Positions 58,490-64,000 of a DNA stretch of 64,000 bases are shown piece after piece. The stretch's first letter is position 1. Each line of letters begins with the position of its first letter. Location: the NCBI RefSeq assembly GCF_040215105.1, contig NZ_CP157875.1, positions 859,501-923,500 on the forward strand, read 5' to 3'. The position numbers and the translations under genes are program-made. The notes under the pieces were generated by a model. It was given only the letters and a program-made list of their open reading frames with translations. It did not search any database and was not told the origin of the DNA. Source of the stretch: Aeromonas veronii (GTDB lineage: Bacteria > Pseudomonadota > Gammaproteobacteria > Enterobacterales > Aeromonadaceae).

Positions 58490-59125
58490 ATGAAAGTAGC
58501 TCCCCTGAGCGTGGTTACGCTGGAATACACGGTCACCGACGAACACGGTGAAGTCATCGACACCACTGTCGGTAAAGAGCCTCTGGTGTATCTGCACGGT
58601 ACCCGTTATCTGGTCGCCGGCCTCGAAGCCGAGCTGGAAGGCCGCAGCGTGGGCGAGGCATTCGAGGTCACCCTGACCCCGAGCCAGGCCTACGGCGAGT
58701 ATGACGAGAACCTGGTGCAAGAAGTGCCGGGCGAGCTGTTCGACGGCATGGAAGTGTCTGAAGGGGATACCTTTGTTGCCGAGACCGACGATGGCCACCG
58801 CCCGGTGACCGTGGTCGAGGTCTCCGAAGAGTTCATCAAGGTAGATGGCAACCACCCGCTGGCCGGCGTGACCCTGGGCTTCAAGGTCGAAGTCAAGGAA
58901 GTGCGTGCCGCCACGGCCGAAGAGCTGGCCCACGGCCATGTGCACGGTGCCGGTGGCTGCGGTCACGACCATGGCCACGATCACGACCATGATCACGATC
59001 ATGGCGGCGGTTGCTGCGGTGGTGGTCATCACGGCCACGACCACGGTCATGATCACGGCGACGACCACGGTCACGGCGGTTGCTGCGGTGGTGGCGGTTG
59101 CGGTGGCAAGGGTCACCAGCACTGA
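58490..59125 (+). CDS. slyD: FKBP-type peptidyl-prolyl isomerase SlyD
   Basis: A 211-residue cytoplasmic isomerase and metallochaperone. The FKBP core with the insert-in-flap chaperone domain occupies residues 1 to about 145 (VVTLEYTVTDEHGEVIDTT, DDGHRPVTVVEV). From about residue 150 a long His/Gly/Cys-rich tail (HGAGGCGHDHGHDHDHD, GGCCGGG) binds nickel and feeds hydrogenase maturation in E. coli. The tail is longer than that of E. coli SlyD. It has its own promoter region of 221 bases. Confidence 0.95.
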   Translation: MKVAPLSVVTLEYTVTDEHGEVIDTTVGKEPLVYLHGTRYLVAGLEAELEGRSVGEAFEVTLTPSQAYGEYDENLVQEVPGELFDGMEVSEGDTFVAETDDGHRPVTVVEVSEEFIKVDGNHPLAGVTLGFKVEVKEVRAATAEELAHGHVHGAGGCGHDHGHDHDHDHDHGGGCCGGGHHGHDHGHDHGDDHGHGGCCGGGGCGGKGHQH

Positions 59126-59143
59126 TCTGCCCTCTGACATCAT

Positions 59144-59173
59144 AAAAAAACCCGCTTCGTTGCGGGTTTTTTT
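59144..59173. terminator. Bidirectional terminator between slyD and slyX
   Basis: AAAAAAACCCGC and GCGGGTTTTTTT arms around TTCGTT. Confidence 0.9.
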
Positions 59174-59193
59174 ATGGGCGACTGGCGCGGCAC

Positions 59194-59409
59194 TCAGTAG
59201 TGCGGCGGCGGGGTCTCTTCCGCCATGCTGGCGATCTGGCTCGGTTGCACGCTCTGCAGCTTGTCGATCAACAGCTGGATCTGGTGTTTGAGCCGATCGA
59301 GCTCACGACCCTGGGTGGTCACCTCGTCATTGAGTTGCTCCACCGTGTATTCGGCATAGGCGAGACGGCTTTCCAGGGTCTCGAGGCGATCGTTAAGTTG
59401 CTGACTCAT
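59194..59409 (-). CDS. slyX: SlyX protein
   Basis: A 71-residue coiled-coil protein (ETLESRLAYAEYTVEQLNDEV) ending ETPPPHY, which is the SlyX terminus. Its role is unknown. It lies between slyD and the WD40 lipoprotein gene, in the conserved fkpA-slyX-slyD neighbourhood. Confidence 0.92.
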   Translation of the reverse strand: MSQQLNDRLETLESRLAYAEYTVEQLNDEVTTQGRELDRLKHQIQLLIDKLQSVQPSQIASMAEETPPPHY

Positions 59410-59423
59410 GGGCCTGTTGGTCC

Positions 59424-60392
59424 TTACTTGATAGTCCAGATTTCGGCCAGGCCACTGGAACTGGCGCTGACGAGGTGGCTATTGTCGCGCAAAGCCACGC
59501 CATAGACCACAGCGCTCGGCGGTATCACCTTGGGATGGGGGGAGACGCGCCAGCTCTGCAGCTGGCTGCCATCGCTCACCCGCCACAGGGAGAGCTGACG
59601 GGAGGGGGCCCCCGTGATGAGCCACTGACCGTCGTTGGCAAAGCGCGCCGCGGTGTAGACCTCGAAGCGGTGGTCAAACTGCAGCCGGCTCTGCTCCTTG
59701 CCGGTCTTGAGATCCCAGATGCTGGCCTGGCGGCTGTCGGCGGTGAAGGCGAAACGCCCACTGGGGTCGAGCCTTGCCATCACCACCCGGCCGCCGTGGT
59801 TGAAGCGCCACACCACCTGGCCGGTACGGGTATCCCACAGGTAGGCGCTGTAGTCGTTGCCGCCGGTGAGGGCGTAACGGCCGTTGGGGGAGAGATCCAC
59901 CGTATTGACTTGCTCGCTGTGGCCGAGGAACTGCAAGCGGCGACCGGTGCGGGTATCCACCACTTCCGCCTTGCCATCTTCGCGCCCGATCAGCACCTGG
60001 GTGCCATCGGCCGAGAGCGCGGCGTCCCTCAGCCTGGATTCAGGAAGGGAGTAGTAGCCTTGGGACTGGCCATCTTGCAGCCGCCAGATGGCGAAGGTGT
60101 CCAGGGTGGCGGTGATGGCATGGCTGTCGTCCGGGGAGAAGCGGGTGAGGGTGACGAAGTTGTCCTGACTGTCGGACTGCCGCCAACGCCAGCGCTCCTG
60201 CCCCTTGTCGAGATCCCAGACCACAGTCCCCTGTCCGAGACTGGAGACCATGGCCTGTCGGCCATCGCTGGAGAGATCCGCACTCAGCAACCCCTGACTG
60301 GCGAGGGGGATCTGCTGGTCCGGGGATGAGCTCTGTTCGCAACCTGTCAGCATCAGACAAATACCGAAGAGATAAATGGCACTTTTGATCAT
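59424..60392 (-). CDS. WD40-repeat lipoprotein
   Basis: A 322-residue protein with a lipoprotein signal (MIKSAIYLFGICLMLTGC; lipobox LTGC) and about six WD40-type blades (VVWDLDKGQERWRW, YLWDTRTGQVVWRF, SIWDLKTGKEQSRL, SLWRVSDGSQLQSW). A beta-propeller scaffold on the periplasmic side is likely; function unknown. slyX follows 14 bases after its stop, so they are probably one transcript. It is divergent from fkpA. Confidence 0.85.
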   Translation of the reverse strand: MIKSAIYLFGICLMLTGCEQSSSPDQQIPLASQGLLSADLSSDGRQAMVSSLGQGTVVWDLDKGQERWRWRQSDSQDNFVTLTRFSPDDSHAITATLDTFAIWRLQDGQSQGYYSLPESRLRDAALSADGTQVLIGREDGKAEVVDTRTGRRLQFLGHSEQVNTVDLSPNGRYALTGGNDYSAYLWDTRTGQVVWRFNHGGRVVMARLDPSGRFAFTADSRQASIWDLKTGKEQSRLQFDHRFEVYTAARFANDGQWLITGAPSRQLSLWRVSDGSQLQSWRVSPHPKVIPPSAVVYGVALRDNSHLVSASSSGLAEIWTIK

Positions 60393-60511
60393 TTTTCCTG
60401 TCTCATGCTTTCGTTACCTGCGATCAGGGCGTTAGTATAAGGCGCTTATCACTATAAACCTCTCATTTCATGAAGGAACCGAGAGCGGTATTTAGAGTTT
60501 TGGAGAAACTG

Positions 60512-61318
60512 ATGAACAATTTTCTGAAGGTGTCCCTGCTGGCCGCGGCCGTTACCGTCGGCCTGACTGGTTGCCAAAAAGATGAAAAGCCGGCTGCCAA
60601 CAATGCAGAGGTGAAGGCAGAAGCCAGCAAGCCAGCAGAGGCCCCCAAGGCTGAAGCCAAGAGCTTTGAAGAGCAATCCGGCTATGCGATCGGCCTCTCC
60701 ATGGGTCGTTATATCGCCAATACCCTGGAGCGTCAGCAAGAGCTCGGCATCAAGCTGGACAACACCGTCATCCTCAAAGGGGTGACCGACGGTCTGGGCA
60801 AAGAAGCCAGCATGACCGACGAGGAGATCCAGAAGGTTCTGCAAGAGTACGACGCCAAGATCAACGAGCTGACCAAGGCCAAGGCTGACAAGGATGCCGT
60901 GGACAACCTGAAGAAAGGCGAAGAGTACCTGACCGCCAACGCCAAGAAAGAGGGCGTGAAGAGCACCGAATCCGGCCTGCAATATCTGGTCGAGAAGATG
61001 GGTGACGGCGCCAAGCCCAAGGCCACCGACATCGTCAAGGTTCACTACACCGGTACCCTGACCGATGGCACCAAGTTCGACAGCTCCGTCGATCGCGGCG
61101 AGCCGGCGACCTTCCCGCTCAACCAGGTGATCCCGGGCTGGACCGAAGGCGTGCAGCTGATGCCGGTCGGTTCCAAGTTCAAGTTCTTCCTGCCGTCCAA
61201 GCTGGCCTATGGCGAGCACGGTGCAGGTTCCATCCCGGCGAACGCCGTGCTGGTATTTGACGTCGAGCTGCTGGCTATCGAGAAGCCGGCTGCCGAAGCG
61301 GCGGACGCCAAGAAATAA
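60512..61318 (+). CDS. fkpA: FKBP-type isomerase FkpA with a lipoprotein signal
   Basis: A 268-residue peptidyl-prolyl isomerase and chaperone. The start at 60512 (MNNFLKV) has GGAG about 9 bases upstream. The signal (VSLLAAAVTVGLTGC) ends in a lipobox, unlike the soluble periplasmic E. coli FkpA, then an Ala/Lys-rich linker, a helical dimerisation region (SGYAIGLSMGRYIANTL) and the FKBP domain (VKVHYTGTLTDGTKFDSSVDRG, GWTEGVQLMPVGSKF). It lies 119 bases from the divergent WD40 gene and ends at a terminator. Confidence 0.92.
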   Translation: MNNFLKVSLLAAAVTVGLTGCQKDEKPAANNAEVKAEASKPAEAPKAEAKSFEEQSGYAIGLSMGRYIANTLERQQELGIKLDNTVILKGVTDGLGKEASMTDEEIQKVLQEYDAKINELTKAKADKDAVDNLKKGEEYLTANAKKEGVKSTESGLQYLVEKMGDGAKPKATDIVKVHYTGTLTDGTKFDSSVDRGEPATFPLNQVIPGWTEGVQLMPVGSKFKFFLPSKLAYGEHGAGSIPANAVLVFDVELLAIEKPAAEAADAKK

Positions 61319-61331
61319 GCAGCATGCTGCA

Positions 61332-61361
61332 CAAAAACGGCTCCTCAGGGAGCCGTTTTTA
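61332..61361 (+). terminator. Intrinsic terminator after fkpA
   Basis: AAAAACGGCTCC and GGAGCCGTTTTT arms around TCA. Confidence 0.9.
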
Positions 61362-61467
61362 CTTTCATCTGGCAGCGCCTGGCTTCAGAAAGCTGGCTGT
61401 CATGGCTTGAGTGTGTGGCTCATCGCCCGCAGAATAGACAACAAAATCAATCGCAAGGATGGATCCC

Positions 61468-62871
61468 GTGGCTGAAAGCAAACCTCGCGTCCTGTTGGTG
61501 GAAGATACCCGCAGTCTGGCGGTCGTCTATGAGCAGTATCTGGCCCAGGATGGCTATGAGGTACTGCTGGCCGATTGTGGCCAGCAGGCGCTGGCGCAAC
61601 TGCTGGCGAGCCCCCCTCCCGTGGTGTTGCTGGATCTGGAGCTGCCGGACATGTCCGGCATGGAGATACTGCAGCAGATCACCGAACAACAGCTGCCTTG
61701 CTCCGTGGTGGTGATCACCGCCCACGGGTCGGTGGACGTGGCGGTGGGGGCGATGCGCCTCGGGGCCTTCGATTTCCTGACCAAGCCGTTTGACGGCAAG
61801 CGGCTGTGCGCCACCGCCGGCAACGCCCTGAAGCACCAGCAGCTCAGTTCTCTGGTCGCCCAGTATCGGGAAAACTTCGAGCGCAGCTCCTTCGCCGGTT
61901 TCATCGGCGCCTCCATGCCCATGCAGGCGGTCTACCGCATCATAGAGAGTGCGGCACCGAGCAAGGCGACCGTGTTCATCACCGGCGAGAGCGGTACCGG
62001 CAAGGAGGTGTGCGCCGAGGCCATCCATCAGTGCAGCCCGCGCCGGGAGCAACCCTTCATCGCCCTGAACTGCGCCGCCATCCCCCACGATCTGATGGAG
62101 AGCGAGATCTTCGGTCACGTGAAGGGCTCCTTTACCGGCGCCCAGGGGGATCGCAAGGGGGCGGCCAGTCTGGCGGACGGCGGTACCCTGTTTCTCGACG
62201 AGATCTGCGAGATGGATCTCGACCTGCAGAGCAAGCTGCTGCGCTTCATCCAGACCGGCACCTTGCAGCGGGTCGGCAGCGGCAAGCTGGAGACGGTGGA
62301 TGTGCGCTTCATCTGTGCCACCAACCGGGATCCCCTGGTGGAGGTGAAGGCGGGACGTTTTCGGGAAGATCTGTATTACCGGCTGCACGTCATCCCCCTG
62401 AGCCTGCCCCCTCTGCGGGAGCGTGGTGAGGATATTCTGCTGCTGGCACGGGATCTTTTGCTGCGCTATGCAAAAGAAGAGAACAAACGTTTCAAGGACT
62501 TCGATGCCGAGGCGGTGAGAGTGCTGCTGGACTACCCCTGGCCCGGCAACGTGCGCGAACTGCAGAACGTGGTACGCAACATAGTGGTGCTCAACGACCG
62601 GGAGCTGGTGAGCCCGGAGATATTGCCGCCCCCCCTCAATGGCAGCCAGGGGCGCATGGTGCCACTGCCGGCGGCAACGGCCACCGATTCTCCCGTTCAG
62701 GCGGCGAGCAGGGCTCCCATACGCCCCCTCTGGCTGGTGGAAAAAGAGACCATAGAGCAGGCCATCGCCAGCTGTGACGGCAACATCCCCAAGGCGGCGG
62801 CACTGCTGGAGATCAGCCCCTCCACCATTTACCGCAAGAAGCAGGGATGGGAAGAGGCAGGGCGGGGCTAA
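61468..62871 (+). CDS. luxO: LuxO-like sigma-54-dependent quorum-sensing regulator
   Basis: A response regulator of 467 residues: receiver (Asp56 in LLDLELPDMSG), AAA+ sigma-54-activation domain (Walker A GESGTGKE, GTLFLDEICEMD) and a Fis-type HTH (IEQAIASCDGNIPKAAALLEISPSTIYRK). Similarity to Vibrio LuxO runs through IESAAPSKATVFITGESGTGKEVCAEAIH. The start is likely the GTG at 61468 (AAGGA 8 bases upstream); the ATG at 61459 has no spacing. The usual GAFTGA loop reads GSFTGA. luxU, next to luxO in Vibrio, is absent: the next gene is a TPR protein on the other strand. Confidence 0.85.
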   Translation: MAESKPRVLLVEDTRSLAVVYEQYLAQDGYEVLLADCGQQALAQLLASPPPVVLLDLELPDMSGMEILQQITEQQLPCSVVVITAHGSVDVAVGAMRLGAFDFLTKPFDGKRLCATAGNALKHQQLSSLVAQYRENFERSSFAGFIGASMPMQAVYRIIESAAPSKATVFITGESGTGKEVCAEAIHQCSPRREQPFIALNCAAIPHDLMESEIFGHVKGSFTGAQGDRKGAASLADGGTLFLDEICEMDLDLQSKLLRFIQTGTLQRVGSGKLETVDVRFICATNRDPLVEVKAGRFREDLYYRLHVIPLSLPPLRERGEDILLLARDLLLRYAKEENKRFKDFDAEAVRVLLDYPWPGNVRELQNVVRNIVVLNDRELVSPEILPPPLNGSQGRMVPLPAATATDSPVQAASRAPIRPLWLVEKETIEQAIASCDGNIPKAAALLEISPSTIYRKKQGWEEAGRG

Positions 62872-62901
62872 GAGTGCTGTCTGCCATCTAGGTTGGTGCG
62901 T

Positions 62902-62927
62902 GCGGGGCGGCCAATTGGCCGCCCCGC
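62902..62927. repeat. Perfect 26-base palindrome between converging genes
   Basis: The arms GCGGGGCGGCCAA and TTGGCCGCCCCGC meet without spacer. It lies between the luxO stop (62871) and the TPR gene stop (62944), so it probably acts as a bidirectional terminator although T-runs are poor. Confidence 0.6.
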
Positions 62928-62943
62928 TGCTCTTCTGGTGTCG

Positions 62944-63810
62944 CTAGAGTTTGCCCAGCGCCTTGAGCCTCGCCAGTCTCTCGGGCTCGTTGGCTTGCAG
63001 CCAGCCATCCTGTGACAGCAGGAACCAGGCTCTGGCGAAATACTCGGGGGCGGCCGGATCATCCAGAACCCGCGCATTCTCCCCCAGCTCTTCAAACAGA
63101 TAACCATCCTCGGCGACGCTGGCGGCGCGCATGTCGGCCTGCAACTGGATAAGTTCCCCCATCGCCTGCTCGTGCAGCCCTTGTGCCCGGGTGAGGCGTG
63201 CCAGACTCCAGCGGGCGATGAAGGCCTTGGCGGGATTGTCGTGCTGCTCGTGCCAGGCCAGGCATTTTTGCTGGCAGGCCCTGGCTTCATCCAGTCGCCC
63301 CAGTTCGAACAGGGTCCAGCCCTGATTGTTGTAAAGGCTCGGCAGCCAGCCACGGGCCCGCTCGTCCTGGCTGCGCTCGGCCAGCGTCATCGCAAGCTGA
63401 TGCCAGCGGCTCTGCTCATCCAGCGGGGCTGTGATGGCCACCATATGGGCAGCGTCGATGGCCAGATGATCCTCACCCTGCTTGAGTCCAAGCTGCCAGG
63501 CCTGTTCAAACAGGGCTCGGGCACTGCCCTTGTCGCCGGCGGAATTGAACGTGCGAGCACGCTCCAGCAGGGTGCGCAAGTGGGCCCGCGGGGTGGCATC
63601 GGTGAGACGGGGTTCTATCTCGTCGAGCAGCTGATGGGCTTTTTCAAATTGACGCCGCAGGGAGTGGGTGCGGGCTATCTGGGTGAGCAGTTCCAGTTCG
63701 CATTGAAGACTGGCGGCGCGGGCCTCGGGCAGCAGGGCCTGGAAGCGGCTGGCGGTGGCGGCGGGATCCTGATAATCCCACAGGGTCATGAAGTCGGGCG
63801 GGTTGGTCAT
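62944..63810 (-). CDS. Tetratricopeptide-repeat protein
   Basis: A 288-residue soluble protein made of helical tetratricopeptide-like repeats (for example WTLFELGRLDEARACQQKCLAW, ERARTFNSAGDKGSARALFEQAW), with no signal peptide. Such proteins are scaffolds for protein contacts; partner unknown. The start at 63810 (MTNPPDF) has AGGAGG 5 bases upstream. It is not next to anything that explains its role. Confidence 0.78.
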   Translation of the reverse strand: MTNPPDFMTLWDYQDPAATASRFQALLPEARAASLQCELELLTQIARTHSLRRQFEKAHQLLDEIEPRLTDATPRAHLRTLLERARTFNSAGDKGSARALFEQAWQLGLKQGEDHLAIDAAHMVAITAPLDEQSRWHQLAMTLAERSQDERARGWLPSLYNNQGWTLFELGRLDEARACQQKCLAWHEQHDNPAKAFIARWSLARLTRAQGLHEQAMGELIQLQADMRAASVAEDGYLFEELGENARVLDDPAAPEYFARAWFLLSQDGWLQANEPERLARLKALGKL

Positions 63811-63923
63811 CTGGCCTCCTGGCGAACATTTCTGCCACCAAGATGCCCGCAGGCCATTGTTTGTACAAGAGGCGCCCGTCACAGAGCGCCTCCTGATGAG
63901 TCATCGGCCGATCACGCCTTGCA

Positions 63924-64000
63924 TCAATACACCATGGCCAGGCTCATCAGCATCAGGCCGAGGGCGGCGAAGGCCCCCTCCTTGATGGCCAGACGAGGCA
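63924..64000 (-). CDS. C-terminal end of a membrane protein (5' end outside window)
   Basis: The last 24 codons of a minus-strand gene read PRLAIKEGAFAALGLMLM and then SLAMVY before the stop. The hydrophobic stretch suggests a final membrane helix. Too little is visible to name the family. Confidence 0.55.
   Translation of the reverse strand, partial: PRLAIKEGAFAALGLMLMSLAMVY

Noticed and set aside
58930-59120. Tandem repeat array or CRISPR-like structure
   Set aside because: This is the coding region for the His/Gly/Cys-rich SlyD tail; the repetition is at codon level.

Overview
The window reads as a housekeeping chromosomal segment from a high-GC gammaproteobacterium of the Aeromonas type. 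The evidence is a set of gene blocks that keep enterobacterial order: hflX-hflK-hflC-yjeT; ispB divergent from rplU-rpmA-obg; lptD-surA-pdxA-rsmA-apaG-apaH; and crp-yhfA-prkB-yheU-yheT-yheV-slyD-slyX-fkpA. Vibrio/Aeromonas-type accessory genes are added: a hut heme-uptake cluster, an 865-residue GH18 chitinase with PKD and chitin-binding modules, and a LuxO-like quorum regulator. The genus is an inference from gene content. I see no insertion sequence, prophage, CRISPR array, tRNA or rRNA.

Layout. 1-9 kb: HflX (start outside the window), the HflKC protease modulator, IspB, ribosomal proteins L21/L27, Obg, and a YjiH-type gate-domain membrane protein. 8.8-14.2 kb: a large Cache-HAMP-GAF-HD-GYP protein, a DUF1842-like protein, a flavin-dependent oxidoreductase and an XRE-2TM protein. 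14.3-25.3 kb: the apaH-to-lptD block on the minus strand, divergent amgK-murU-djlA (MurNAc recycling), and a purine permease with a PurR-like operator. 25.4-32.6 kb: the ABC-F factor EttA, a lytic transglycosylase, ugd with a UDP-sugar epimerase, and a YitT-like protein. 32.6-41 kb: heme acquisition (hutBCD, hutXZ, chaN, a TonB-dependent receptor) with three Fur-box candidates. 41-42 kb: remnants of an aldo/keto reductase and a LysR regulator. 41.7-49.4 kb: an MFS transporter, a sodium-symporter/histidine-kinase fusion, and a chitinase behind a c-di-GMP-I riboswitch. 49.5-61.3 kb: rlmA, then the crp-to-fkpA block interrupted by two lipoproteins, a diguanylate cyclase, CheV and an AraC-like protein. 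61.4-64 kb: LuxO-like regulator, a TPR protein and the tail of a membrane protein.

Recurring themes are cyclic di-GMP (an HD-GYP protein, a GGEEF cyclase with an altered inhibitory site, and a riboswitch whose leader folds into a terminator), envelope assembly (lptD/surA, amgK/murU, fkpA, lytic transglycosylase) and iron/heme control by Fur. I found no wholly new system. The strongest second-look items are the riboswitch leader of the chitinase, the decayed reductase/LysR divergon, the HD-GYP protein with a long insert, and several unexplained palindromes.
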